DNA of 59,603 nt from Kangiellaceae bacterium (GCA_016743995.1 JADGFG010000001.1:1-59603); one strand, 5' to 3'. Shown: positions 27,757-36,357, numbered from the stretch's first letter. Numbers and translations: made by a program. The notes: generated from the sequence alone by a model not told the origin.

Positions 27757-27949
27757 GAAACAAGCTCACTCTGTTATTGATAATCAATAAAAAACGATTC
27801 AGACAAAACATAGAGTAATCTCTATACCCCGAGCGATCTTATAATTTCTGTTCAATTATTTGCTTTTCTCGTCTAAAACGTACCGATAAATAAATCAAAA
27901 TATCTAATTTGGACAGTGAAATTAAACACCATGGTGATACGACAAATTT

Positions 27950-27980
27950 ACAACCCGAAACAATGGTTGCTTCGGATTGT
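27950..27980 (-). terminator. Hairpin downstream of the small membrane protein gene
   Basis: ACAACCCGAA (27950-27959) pairs with TTCGGATTGT (27971-27980) over 10 bp, with one G-T pair and an 11-nt loop, just past the stop of the gene at 27986. No clear U-run follows on the minus strand, so it may be a weak terminator or a 3' stability element between the chaperone/cargo genes and the gatekeeper operon. Confidence 0.4.
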
Positions 27981-27985
27981 TAACA

Positions 27986-28303
27986 TTAAACTTCTGTTGT
28001 GCTTGTCAGGTTTGGGTAAGGGGCGTTATTTTGCGGAAAAAAATCTACATCGTCCTGATTAACGTAATTGGTATCAGGTTCGTCTCCTGAACAATCCGCC
28101 CCCATCAACGCAACCAGACAGACAAAAGGTAAACAAGCCAACAGCTTCAAGGTTTCTTTTACCTTTGCAGCAACAGGCGCTTCACCATCGCATAATGAAA
28201 CAGGTTTTGTATAGAGTTTACCGTCATTGTTTCGGTATACTTTTTCACCACCAGAACAGCAACTCGATTTTGTTACTCCCACAGGCTGAATCGATTCCAC
28301 CAT
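27986..28303 (-). CDS. Small Cys-rich membrane protein, candidate T3SS cargo
   Basis: This protein of about 105 residues has no family I recognise. The start is ATG 28303, because GGAGGAG lies 5-6 nt upstream; the longer frame at 28321 lacks this. The sequence has a polar N-terminus with SSCCSGG, a single hydrophobic segment at about residues 45-67 of this form (LLACLPFVCLVALMGADC), and an acidic Asn/Asp/Pro-rich tail. There is no N-terminal signal peptide. It directly follows a CesT-type chaperone gene (28340), the usual arrangement of a chaperone and its cargo. Secretion is inferred only. Confidence 0.65.
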   Translation of the reverse strand: MVESIQPVGVTKSSCCSGGEKVYRNNDGKLYTKPVSLCDGEAPVAAKVKETLKLLACLPFVCLVALMGADCSGDEPDTNYVNQDDVDFFPQNNAPYPNLTSTTEV

Positions 28304-28339
28304 ATTACTCCTCCAGTTCAAATAAATAAAAACAAATGA

Positions 28340-28849
28340 CTAAATCATCATAATATTCGCTAAGGTATCTTTAGACGACACAATATCTTTTTCTGGTTCT
28401 TTGGTAATACTTTCTATCTGAGCTTTCCAGTTATTTGCTAACTCAATAAAGTGTGCTAACAAAACGGCAAGTTTCTCTCCAGTATCGATTGAAGAAGAAA
28501 AAATCTTTGACAGAATAACGCAACTGCCCGTCTGCTTATTATTCGCAGAATCTTTCTCTCTATCTTCAGGCTCGTCTGCCAACACACCCAACGTTGTCCC
28601 CTGTGTATACTCAAACCCTATATTAACGGCTAACAACAGGCGAAGTGCATAATCGGAGATATCTCCCGTAAACCTGAATATTTCCGTTTCGACCAATGTC
28701 CCCTCTCCTTCAAAGTCGACACTGGTAGGTTTTAAACGAACTAAAACATCATTACCCTTGATCTCATAACAGTCTTGTTTGACATCATAAGATTGCGCAG
28801 CGATTAACTCCGCACTCTCTTTTATCATTAACTCAAATTGTTTATTCAT
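28340..28849 (-). CDS. CesT-family T3SS chaperone (copy 2)
   Basis: This 169-residue acidic protein has the class I chaperone pattern: an N-terminal helix (MNKQFELMIKESAELIAAQ), beta strands around CYEIKGNDVLVRLKPTSVDFEGEG, a mid-protein helix at LLLAVNIGFEYTQGTTLGVL, then a C-terminal helix IELANNWKAQIESI. It is paralogous to the protein at 29474: both share LKP-ten-residue-EGEG, LLAxNxGF and the motif ILSKIFSSxIDxGxKL. It lies between two small cargo-like genes in the same direction. Confidence 0.8.
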   Translation of the reverse strand: MNKQFELMIKESAELIAAQSYDVKQDCYEIKGNDVLVRLKPTSVDFEGEGTLVETEIFRFTGDISDYALRLLLAVNIGFEYTQGTTLGVLADEPEDREKDSANNKQTGSCVILSKIFSSSIDTGEKLAVLLAHFIELANNWKAQIESITKEPEKDIVSSKDTLANIMMI

Positions 28850-28914
28850 TTTAATTTCTCATATTTTTCTATAGTTACTTCTATTCGATGCATCCAACAC
28901 TGTTAGCTGGATAG

Positions 28915-29463
28915 CTATGGGTTCCAGGGAGGTATTGGTATTGGTATTGGCGTTGGAGCCTCGGTAGGCGAAGGTGTAGAAGCAACAGGCGCACCAATAG
29001 GCGAAGATGTCGACGTAGAAAAAGGGGCTTCTCTTCCTGTAATGTTTGCTACAGCAGCGGGGGCAACTGTAGTAACAGCACTTTTAACAACTTCGTAAGT
29101 TACGACTGAACCTATAGCTGCACTAACAAGCCCTACGCCAACGCCGACACAAAGTTGCTTTTTACTTGGCATGTTTTCTTTAAGAAACTCACAACACCCG
29201 CTAAATTTGTCAGTAAATCGTTTGCAGCAGGTATTATCAATTTGTGCTTGAAGAGACTCATATTTAGTTTGAATTTCTGCATTTTTAGCTTGAAGCTCTT
29301 CATTCTTAGCTTGAAGCGCTGCAATGTCTACATGGACGCCTTGACTTACATTTCTTTCCCCCAAACCCTCACAACTTGTTACTGAATTTCCGTCCTGAAC
29401 AGGTTCATTATTAGGGCCAATACTATTGCTCCTAATAGAGCCATTATTACTGACGTTTGTCAT
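28915..29463 (-). CDS. Small membrane protein with coiled coil and Pro-rich tail, candidate T3SS cargo
   Basis: This 182-residue protein is of no known family. The N-terminal ~45 residues are polar (Ser, Asn, Gly) without a signal peptide. Residues ~48-78 form a coiled coil of near-repeats (LQAKNEELQAKNAEIQTKY). A Cys pair precedes a hydrophobic segment at about 108-140 (GVGVGLVSAAIGSVVTYEVV). The last ~35 residues are Pro/Thr/Ser-rich, with PTPIPIPIPPWNP at the end. The start is ATG 29463, with AGGAG 8 nt upstream, 10 bp after the chaperone gene at 29474. The context suggests a translocated membrane-inserted effector, but this is unproven. Confidence 0.7.
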   Translation of the reverse strand: MTNVSNNGSIRSNSIGPNNEPVQDGNSVTSCEGLGERNVSQGVHVDIAALQAKNEELQAKNAEIQTKYESLQAQIDNTCCKRFTDKFSGCCEFLKENMPSKKQLCVGVGVGLVSAAIGSVVTYEVVKSAVTTVAPAAVANITGREAPFSTSTSSPIGAPVASTPSPTEAPTPIPIPIPPWNP

Positions 29464-29473
29464 TGTATTTCTC

Positions 29474-29968
29474 CTATACCTGCATCATTGCAGCAGAAGG
29501 AATTTCTAGCGACTGGTGAGCAGATTCCTGGAACATCACTTTAATTTTTTCTTGCCACTCTTCCGCTTTATCTACAAATAAATTAAGCTGATCGCAGAGT
29601 TTCTGCCCATCGTCAATACCACTGGAAAATACCTTAGACAAAACAACACTAGAGTCTCCATCAACACTACCGTCCGGCAGCAAATTATCCTCGCACATAG
29701 TTACACCCAATGTCGCGCCACCGGTTTCAGAAAAACCGACATTGGCCGCCAACAAACTCCCCAGTACTTCGTCGGGTATTTTCTCAATAAACTCTCCAAT
29801 CTCCGCGACAGCCAGTATTCCTTCGCCCTCAAAATCAAAAGCCATCGGTTTTAACAAAACCAGGGTATGGCCAATCGTTAATGAATATAATTCATCTTCG
29901 ACTTTGGGCTCACTAAACCCGATTATTTTACCGCACTCAACGGCGATCCTTCTAAACCTTTCACTCAT
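29474..29968 (-). CDS. CesT-family T3SS chaperone (copy 1)
   Basis: This 164-residue acidic protein has the same fold signature and several shared motifs as the gene at 28340 (LLKPMAFDFEGEG, LLAANVGFSETGGATLGV, VLSKVFSSGIDDGQKL). The start is ATG 29968, with AAGG 6 nt upstream. Class I chaperones bind the N-terminal region of an effector or translocator as homodimers and deliver it to SctN. Its neighbour, 10 bp downstream, is the coiled-coil/Pro-rich protein, its likely client. The two paralogues alternate with two small genes, which points to duplication of a chaperone-cargo unit. Confidence 0.8.
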   Translation of the reverse strand: MSERFRRIAVECGKIIGFSEPKVEDELYSLTIGHTLVLLKPMAFDFEGEGILAVAEIGEFIEKIPDEVLGSLLAANVGFSETGGATLGVTMCEDNLLPDGSVDGDSSVVLSKVFSSGIDDGQKLCDQLNLFVDKAEEWQEKIKVMFQESAHQSLEIPSAAMMQV

Positions 29969-30024
29969 CGTTACCTTCTAGCCTCATATAATTCAACTCT
30001 ATGTACATTTAATTCTATGTATAT

Positions 30025-30747
30025 TTAAAAAATAAGTTCTTTTACCTGACGGATCTCAGATACCGACAGGGTTCGTTCATTCAGCATGATGGAGAACGGT
30101 TGTTTGTACCCAAATCTAGTTGGTACAATACCATCCATTTTATTTATGGCGCTCATTTCATTAGTACCATTCATTCTGATGGCGCTCTTATAAGAAAAAA
30201 ATTGACGTTCATCAAAAAACAAACTATCTAATTTTTTGTTATCAAGCAATGCAAGACACTCGACCATTTTCCCACAGGGAGTAAACTTGCGGGCTATTTT
30301 ACTTTGTTTGACTATCATCCGATTAACAACGCCAGCTTCACCAGCAGAGACAAAACCAACCCTTTCAATTTCATTAGAAAAACTACTAAAAAAATAGTAT
30401 TTATGCAGACTTCGAGAATCCTGCTTTCTTACATAAAAATTGAATTTTCTCCAGGCAACGGGCTTACTCAGATAGACTTTATTTACAACAGGCTTATCAA
30501 CAAAAGGCAATCCAATGGCTATGTCATATAATCCCGTTTCTAGCCCATTTACCAGAGCACCCTCTCCAACTCGATAAAACAACGGTGTTTTTTCCAAAAA
30601 CAGATGCTGCCAGTGTTCAATCCGTGTATTCTCCAGAACCGCAACATTGAGTGAATCCAACACCGCATTGTTACTATATTTGATAGTTGAACATCCACAA
30701 ATAGTCGATACCAACATAATGAATAGCAACAATTTTCTTATAAACAT
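30025..30747 (-). CDS. Lipoprotein with substrate-binding-protein-like fold
   Basis: This 240-residue protein has a clear lipoprotein leader (MFIRKLLLFIMLVSTICGC, Cys19). The mature part resembles periplasmic binding proteins of the SBP_bac_3 kind: GLYDIAIGLPFVD, VNKVYLSKPVAWRKFNFYV and a C-terminal lobe. It follows the ExsA-like regulator by 21 bp in the same direction. In Pseudomonas and Yersinia the pilotin lipoprotein for the secretin (ExsB/YscW) sits next to exsA/virF, so a pilotin or sensing role is tempting. However, the length and pattern differ from the ~130-residue pilotins. Confidence 0.6.
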   Translation of the reverse strand: MFIRKLLLFIMLVSTICGCSTIKYSNNAVLDSLNVAVLENTRIEHWQHLFLEKTPLFYRVGEGALVNGLETGLYDIAIGLPFVDKPVVNKVYLSKPVAWRKFNFYVRKQDSRSLHKYYFFSSFSNEIERVGFVSAGEAGVVNRMIVKQSKIARKFTPCGKMVECLALLDNKKLDSLFFDERQFFSYKSAIRMNGTNEMSAINKMDGIVPTRFGYKQPFSIMLNERTLSVSEIRQVKELIF

Positions 30748-30768
30748 AAATACGAACTCACTGTCAAC

Positions 30769-31650
30769 CTACCCTGCTTTTCTCACTTTTATTGGCGAAA
30801 TGCCAAAACGTGTTTTATAAGCCTGTGAAAAATATGACTGGCTCGAAAAGCCTGCGGTAACAGCCACATCAATAATCCGCATATTATTTGTTCTTAACAG
30901 CTGATCAGCATAGCGTAATCGTTGTTCGTTTATCCAGGCCCTGGGAGAGGTTTTATAAACCCGATTAAAGAGACTTTTGAACGCAGTTAGACTCACTGCG
31001 TAATTTTTTGCAAACTTGTCTAATGGCCAGTCATTCAGGTAGTTAACTTCCACATATTCTCTAAACCGTGCGGTTGAAGAATCGCAAAGCGTCAGTATTT
31101 GTTGAGCAAGAAGATTACTCTGAGACTTTCCTGATTGTAGCAACAATAATTCTTCCAGCTTTAACGCCAGTAAGCTTTCCTCAAAGGTATTTTGCATTAA
31201 CAGCGAAAGAGAGGTTATTGCCATTCGAGTTAAGTCACACCCAGAAAACAACAGGGGCAATTTTTTTTGTTTACTGAGTGTAACCTCCCCCACTTTACCT
31301 TTAGTCATTATCTCGCTATAGCGTTGTTTAAAACGCTGTAACATTTTTTGACTAAAGCCAAATGACAAAACCAATGCATCATTCACCGGCTGCGTATTCT
31401 CTACTGAAAACCTGACCTTATCCAGGACCAACATACAACCAGGCAGCAAAGCGTTTGTTCCATAAGGCGTTTCGATGGACAAGTCACCCGAAACAACAAG
31501 AAGTAGATTAAACGAATCAGCAAACTCTGCATTGAGTGTTTCACCTGGTGCAATTGATAAGAGTTTGTATTCAAACAGCTCTGTACTACAACAAGACTGT
31601 CTGATTCTACCTGTTCTGAATGCTGATTCTTTTGTTTCAACCAACTTCAT
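30769..31650 (-). CDS. AraC-family T3SS activator (ExsA/VirF-like)
   Basis: This protein of about 293 residues has a beta-rich N-terminal regulatory domain (KLLSIAPGETLNAEFADSFN, then LLVVSGDLSIETPYG) and a C-terminal AraC DNA-binding domain from about residue 195. Its two helix-turn-helices are LDKFAKNYAVSLTAFKSLFNR and IIDVAVTAGFSSQSYFSQAYK. The start is ATG 31650 (MKLVETKES), because AGGAG lies 6 nt before it; the earlier ATG at 31656 touches that site. It lies directly after the translocon operon. ExsA-type proteins activate all T3SS operons of the Ysc family. The exsC, exsD and exsE genes that normally control it are absent here. Confidence 0.88.
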   Translation of the reverse strand: MKLVETKESAFRTGRIRQSCCSTELFEYKLLSIAPGETLNAEFADSFNLLLVVSGDLSIETPYGTNALLPGCMLVLDKVRFSVENTQPVNDALVLSFGFSQKMLQRFKQRYSEIMTKGKVGEVTLSKQKKLPLLFSGCDLTRMAITSLSLLMQNTFEESLLALKLEELLLLQSGKSQSNLLAQQILTLCDSSTARFREYVEVNYLNDWPLDKFAKNYAVSLTAFKSLFNRVYKTSPRAWINEQRLRYADQLLRTNNMRIIDVAVTAGFSSQSYFSQAYKTRFGISPIKVRKAG

Positions 31651-31741
31651 GCCCATCTCCTGAAAAATATTGAATTAACAACTAGCCAGCAAATCTGGCC
31701 TGCTGGATTAATTGAAGGTTAAAATAATGACCTGCGTATCT

Positions 31742-32773
31742 TTATATATTTCTTGCAACACTTCTAAATGACTGGGTTAACTCTTGTAAAAGCTGTTCAG
31801 CAAACTGCTTCATACTCTGAATCAGCCGATCAAAATATTGTTCCCACTGAGCAGCTCGTTGCTGTGCCGCCTGAGCCTCATTCTGAATCGCCTGAATTGA
31901 CTTTTGAGCCGCACTACCTTCCATCTGAGTTTCATTAGCAGCCGTTGAATCTTTATCGCCAAATACATTAGCAACTCTGGCTCCGCCATCAACAGCCCCT
32001 GAAATTGCTCTGGACAGAACTTCAGGTGCATGTGCAATACCCGGCATGGCATTTCCAATCTTATATAGGCCACCAAAACCGGCGGCAGCGCCTACAATAC
32101 TGCCAATTCCCGCAGCAAATTTTGTCCAGGAACCTTTGTCAGCATTAGCTTTAACTTCTTTTGCAAACTCAATTATAGATTTTGCTTCTTTAAGTAATGC
32201 GGTAACATTTTGAAAAATTTCTTTAATAACTGCCTGAGCTTCTGCCCACGCAGATTCCAGAAAAAGCATTTGCAGTAAGTGCATTAATTTAGCAAGATTG
32301 ATTATCTTGTTTTGCAATGACTGTTCCATCTCTTCAGTTCGTTTTACAAACGTAGCAGAACCAGGCTTATCTGACTCGTCTGAAGTTACCCCTCCTGATT
32401 CCTCACTAGCTTTTAAAAGTGATATATTTTTTTGATTCGCTAACTGTTCAAGTTTCTCATGTTTTTCATTCAAAAACGTTATAACCGAATCAATTCCGAC
32501 TCGATTGATTAATGCTAAAACGCCTTCACCTTTGATGTACCCGGAAAAACCTTCCATTTCTTTTGACAAAGCATCGAGATCATTGATGTTAATCAAACGA
32601 TCAGCTGATGCGTTATTAACAAAAGACGCATATCGTTTGCTAGTGGTCACTTCTGTCAATTGGCCATTAACAGGCTGATTTGTCGGTAAAGATTCCGACT
32701 CAACGTCGTTATCAAGACTGACGCCTGTATTTGAGTTAGCGGTATTTGTGTTAACTGTAACTGGTACGCTCAT
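31742..32773 (-). CDS. sctB: SctB (YopD-like) minor translocator
   Basis: This 343-residue protein follows the sctE-like gene, as yopD follows yopB. It has a polar N-terminus, one hydrophobic Gly/Ala-rich segment at about residues 218-245 (FAAGIGSIVGAAAGFGGLYKIG) and a C-terminal amphipathic coiled coil (QAAQQRAAQWEQYFDRLIQS). With SctE it forms the pore in the host membrane. The start is ATG 32773, with GAGGAAA upstream, 13 bp after the sctE stop. Assignment is by order, length and membrane pattern. Confidence 0.82.
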   Translation of the reverse strand: MSVPVTVNTNTANSNTGVSLDNDVESESLPTNQPVNGQLTEVTTSKRYASFVNNASADRLININDLDALSKEMEGFSGYIKGEGVLALINRVGIDSVITFLNEKHEKLEQLANQKNISLLKASEESGGVTSDESDKPGSATFVKRTEEMEQSLQNKIINLAKLMHLLQMLFLESAWAEAQAVIKEIFQNVTALLKEAKSIIEFAKEVKANADKGSWTKFAAGIGSIVGAAAGFGGLYKIGNAMPGIAHAPEVLSRAISGAVDGGARVANVFGDKDSTAANETQMEGSAAQKSIQAIQNEAQAAQQRAAQWEQYFDRLIQSMKQFAEQLLQELTQSFRSVARNI

Positions 32774-32786
32774 TATATTTCCTCAA

Positions 32787-34370
32787 TTAAACAACAGTTT
32801 TACGAACAATACTCTTCGATGTAATAAACTCATCTTTAAACAAATCACTGGCAATATCGATACTTCGCTTCAAACTCTGAACCTGCTCCTTAAAGAACAG
32901 CATCAATCGTTCAATTAGCGCTTCAATTCTGGCCGATTCAGATTTATTTATTTTAACTTCTGCGAGCAGCATCTGTATTTTTTCTTCAAGTGATTGAATT
33001 TCCATATCTATCAAAGCTCCCTTTATTCCAAAATATCCCTGCCCAACACCATTAATGCTCATTAACATTTGAAATTTGCTTCGAATCAAAATATCCAGCA
33101 CTTTAGTTGCTCCCTGGTTATGCATTTCCAGTACTGCTTTCTCACCAGCTTCATTAACTACTTTTTTAAGCGCTTTTTCGCTCACTTCTTCTAAGGCTTC
33201 TTTGCTCAGGTTTTCAGCAACGGTTTCTCCAGATTCCTTCAGCGCTTCTTTCAATGCTACCTTTCTCGCTTTAGTTAACGCTTTTTCAAAAGCTTCTTCA
33301 GACATTTCCTTAATTGCCTGCTTGCCAAGACTTTCTACTACTTCCTTTCTTGATTGCTCGACCGCCGTTTCAACCGCTTCTTTCACAGCCTTTTTTACAA
33401 ATTTTTCAACACCTTTACTACCCAGCTCCTGCCCGGCTTCAGCCGCAATTTCTTTTGCTGTTTTTTCCACTATACTCTCAACGACTTCTTTGGAGGTCGT
33501 CTCAAGCGATTCCTGAACCGCCTTTTTCACTGAACGATTAACCACTTCTTTCGCAGCTTCTCGTGCAGCTTTATCGCCCGCTTTTTCAGCCGCTTCACTT
33601 GCCATTTCCTTCGCAACCTTTTTTGTTACTTCTTCACCCACTTCACTGGCAACTTCCTTTGCTGCGGTTTTTGCACCTTTAGTCGCTGCACTTTTTGCGG
33701 CAGCCGCTGCACCATAGGTGACCAATATACTGCCAATAAGACTTAACGCGACTGAAGCAATCGTTAAAGCAAGCGCTGCTTCATGCTCTCCACAATAAGT
33801 ACAAATTTCAGCCGCAATTGCGCAACCTCCGGCAGCAACCAGTGCCAACCCTCCGGCAACCAGGTTTGCCTGGCCCGACATAGTACCCGCCGCAACGGCA
33901 GCAGCGCCAGCCACTATATCAACAGTGGCAGTTACCCAGTTAAAAGCCGAAGAAAAAACGCCGCCTTTTTTGGCATTTTCTCGCTGTTTATTCGCTTCAG
34001 CAATTTGCTCCAGACGTTCTTTCTCACGCTTGTTTCGAGTTTCAATTCGTTCTTCCATTAAACGAGCATGCTCTTTCCGCAACTGACTTAATTCAGACTT
34101 GGTCGCTTTCGAAATCAACTCATTAACTTCCTTCATTCTTGCCATTAACATCAACATTAAGGAAATTGCGTCAAGCTCATCATTTAGACCCTCGCCTCTT
34201 GCTGATGAAGGCAATTCAGGTCGCTGACTGAAACCAGAACCGATAGTTACACTCAAAGGTGGCGAGGGTGTTTCCGCTCTCCATATTCCAGATTCATTGA
34301 CAAGACCGACCGCTGGAGCGACAACGGGATTAACACCACTATTAACTAAATGATTTACTGGCATATTCAT
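32787..34370 (-). CDS. sctE: SctE (YopB-like) major translocator with long amphipathic insert
   Basis: This 527-residue protein is longer than YopB (~400). The N-terminal region contains a coiled coil at 85-135. Two hydrophobic stretches lie at about 142-190 and 198-225 (ALALTIASVALSLIGSILVTYG). Between this membrane region and the C-terminal helical domain (LDILIRSKFQMLMSINGVGQ) lies a ~190-residue Lys/Glu/Ala-rich amphipathic helical stretch (about 226-416) made of degenerate units such as KEAVEKAVKEV-like blocks. The protein forms the host-membrane pore with SctB. It starts at ATG 34370, just after the chaperone gene, and precedes sctB. Confidence 0.85.
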   Translation of the reverse strand: MNMPVNHLVNSGVNPVVAPAVGLVNESGIWRAETPSPPLSVTIGSGFSQRPELPSSARGEGLNDELDAISLMLMLMARMKEVNELISKATKSELSQLRKEHARLMEERIETRNKREKERLEQIAEANKQRENAKKGGVFSSAFNWVTATVDIVAGAAAVAAGTMSGQANLVAGGLALVAAGGCAIAAEICTYCGEHEAALALTIASVALSLIGSILVTYGAAAAAKSAATKGAKTAAKEVASEVGEEVTKKVAKEMASEAAEKAGDKAAREAAKEVVNRSVKKAVQESLETTSKEVVESIVEKTAKEIAAEAGQELGSKGVEKFVKKAVKEAVETAVEQSRKEVVESLGKQAIKEMSEEAFEKALTKARKVALKEALKESGETVAENLSKEALEEVSEKALKKVVNEAGEKAVLEMHNQGATKVLDILIRSKFQMLMSINGVGQGYFGIKGALIDMEIQSLEEKIQMLLAEVKINKSESARIEALIERLMLFFKEQVQSLKRSIDIASDLFKDEFITSKSIVRKTVV

Positions 34371-34375
34371 CGTTA

Positions 34376-34948
34376 TTATTGTTCCTCTTTTTTAATTTCA
34401 TTTCTAACGCGCACCAACATTATATTTGCTTTATTATTTAATTCTGGCTCATTCGATGAACGAATCGATGCAGCGTAAAAGCCACTTTCAGCACTTTTTA
34501 AATCTCCCAGTGCCATATGGCATTCCGCAGCATAAAAAGGAAGATAAGGATTTTCTACATCAATGAGTACCGCCATGCTATAGGTTTCTGCTGCTTTCAG
34601 ATATTCACCTTTTGCCTGTCTACACGCACCAAGCGCCCTAAAATAGATCACGTTATAATGATCATAGCTACACAGTAATTGGAAAAGACTTTCTGCTTTA
34701 TCTAACTGTTCGCACAGACTTTCAGATTTGTCTAATTGTTCGCCATGAACATCTTTACAATCTATCTTGTTCGTGAGTACGGGTGCTGTCTCATACAAAT
34801 TAAGCGCCACGTGATAAATGGCTTCCAGCTCATCCTCTGTAATACCAAGCAGTTCATACATCACTCCGCCTTTGTCAATAAACCGTTTTAGTTGCTCCGG
34901 TTCTACTAGTGCGGGGTTTATCATATCTAACTCTGTATTTTCGTACAT
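34376..34948 (-). CDS. SycD/LcrH-like translocator chaperone
   Basis: This 190-residue class II chaperone has TPRs: ELEAIYHVALNLYETA, then HYNVIYFRALGACRQAKGEYL, KAAETYSMAVLIDVENPYLPFYAAECHMALGD (split here) and a last helix. The sequence N-P-Y-L-P-F-Y-A-A-E-C-H is typical of LcrH proteins, which bind both translocators before export. A Ser/Glu/Cys-rich direct duplication (LDKSESLCEQLDKAESL) at about residues 75-92 makes it longer than the usual ~165. It lies 5 bp upstream of sctE. The start is ATG 34948. Confidence 0.9.
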   Translation of the reverse strand: MYENTELDMINPALVEPEQLKRFIDKGGVMYELLGITEDELEAIYHVALNLYETAPVLTNKIDCKDVHGEQLDKSESLCEQLDKAESLFQLLCSYDHYNVIYFRALGACRQAKGEYLKAAETYSMAVLIDVENPYLPFYAAECHMALGDLKSAESGFYAASIRSSNEPELNNKANIMLVRVRNEIKKEEQ

Positions 34949-34977
34949 TCGCGTCTCAATTGATTCAATATTTTAAA

Positions 34978-36357
34978 TTAGCTTACAAAACCTTTTATCG
35001 CTTCATAGTAAGATTTTATATAATTGGACATTGCTTCTGTTAAACCGTTAAAACGTGAATTAGTGGTATTAAAATCAACGCTGAGCTGTTCTGCCTGTGT
35101 TGAATTTTTCTTTATCAGGTTTCTTACTTGCTCGGAAGCATTATCAATAGCACTTAGTGTTACCTTATACCAGGTGTGATCAATTTCGTGTCTATTTTCA
35201 TTTCCGTATTCATCCACCTCCGGTATACCTCGACCATTCTCCCAAATTTCCTTCCCAACATTATTTCTATAATCAGGGATAATATTCTCTAGCTCTTGTA
35301 TAAAGTGAGGGTCATCATTTTGTTGACCTGTGGCTTTATCTCCATCCATTTGAAAGTCCCACATTTTCACAAAGCCAGGGTCATCAAACTCTTGTTTGTA
35401 CTTTACTTTTAAGATATCTTTAAGGCGACTAATACGCTCTAAAAGGTCATTAAGCTGTTCAATTTTTTCTCTGGACTTTTTAATTAATACACTTTGAACC
35501 TCAAAACCTACTTGATCTTCACTAAGCGTCCTACCATTCCATTGTATTTCGCCTGAATCCAAAATACGAAACTCGCCACTATTCACCCTATCCTCTATAC
35601 TCTTATCAGTTCGTTGCTGCTCAGTAAGCGGGTTATATCTAAGCTTCGATTTATTGCTTTCCATATTTCTCAGCACCTCAGCAACAGAGATACGTGTTGC
35701 AATATTTCGCGCACTTTCATCAACAACCCATGTTCCATGGATGTCATCCCTTCTATAAGCATTATCACCAAAATTCCATGGGTCATTTTCTAATACGTCA
35801 TACCCATAGCTAAGCGCTAAATCACGTTTTGATACCGCTATATTAAAGGTTGACTGCCCCATTCCTTCCAACTGCGAATAACTCAAATGAAATGCTGGCG
35901 GTGTTCCTTGCGGGCTTAATTTTATATAAGAGTTATCTCTGGAATGACGCCATTTTTGATAGCGTTCAATCGCTTCAAAGGCATCTGTTCCTTTTACAAT
36001 ATTGCTTGGGTTACCATTAGCAACTCGCATTAACTTCTTAATCTGATCAATAATCAACTTTAACTCTTCCTTGTCAGCCATCAGTCGGTTAGCTAACAGT
36101 CTCTTGAGCTCCGGTGTTAATTCTCTACTCAAAACCTCATACCGCCCACTTTCGGCATTCCATTTTTCTACATTTCCGGGAGTTCCATAGCCAAGCCGAT
36201 ACATCCTGTCCATATTAATGACAGGGTGCACAAGTCGTTCTACACTTTCCTTTGTTGGAATAACTGGCGGGTTATTCAATATAGGTTTTTCTCCCTCGAC
36301 AAAAGAGAGTCCTGCCACCCCATTATTTCTTATTGGACTTAGAATTGGCCGAGACAT
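34978..36357 (-). CDS. SctA-type needle tip protein (LcrV/PcrV-like), enlarged
   Basis: This 459-residue protein occupies the lcrV position between the lcrG-like gene and the lcrH-like chaperone. The C-terminus has the long helix typical of tip proteins (STQAEQLSVDFNTTNSRFNGL, then TEAMSNYIKSYYEAIKGF), which packs against the needle. A second coiled-coil helix lies at about residues 290-315. LcrV is about 326 residues, so this version carries ~130 extra residues in the N-terminal and central globular parts. The start is ATG 36357, with GAGGAAA upstream. It would scaffold translocon assembly. Identity rests on synteny and on the C-terminal helix. Confidence 0.75.
   Translation of the reverse strand: MSRPILSPIRNNGVAGLSFVEGEKPILNNPPVIPTKESVERLVHPVINMDRMYRLGYGTPGNVEKWNAESGRYEVLSRELTPELKRLLANRLMADKEELKLIIDQIKKLMRVANGNPSNIVKGTDAFEAIERYQKWRHSRDNSYIKLSPQGTPPAFHLSYSQLEGMGQSTFNIAVSKRDLALSYGYDVLENDPWNFGDNAYRRDDIHGTWVVDESARNIATRISVAEVLRNMESNKSKLRYNPLTEQQRTDKSIEDRVNSGEFRILDSGEIQWNGRTLSEDQVGFEVQSVLIKKSREKIEQLNDLLERISRLKDILKVKYKQEFDDPGFVKMWDFQMDGDKATGQQNDDPHFIQELENIIPDYRNNVGKEIWENGRGIPEVDEYGNENRHEIDHTWYKVTLSAIDNASEQVRNLIKKNSTQAEQLSVDFNTTNSRFNGLTEAMSNYIKSYYEAIKGFVS

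Noticed and set aside
33076-33516. Plus-strand 146-codon Ser/Phe-rich frame opposite sctE
   Set aside because: It is a shadow of the Lys/Glu/Ala-rich amphipathic region; its composition is an artefact of the complementary codons.
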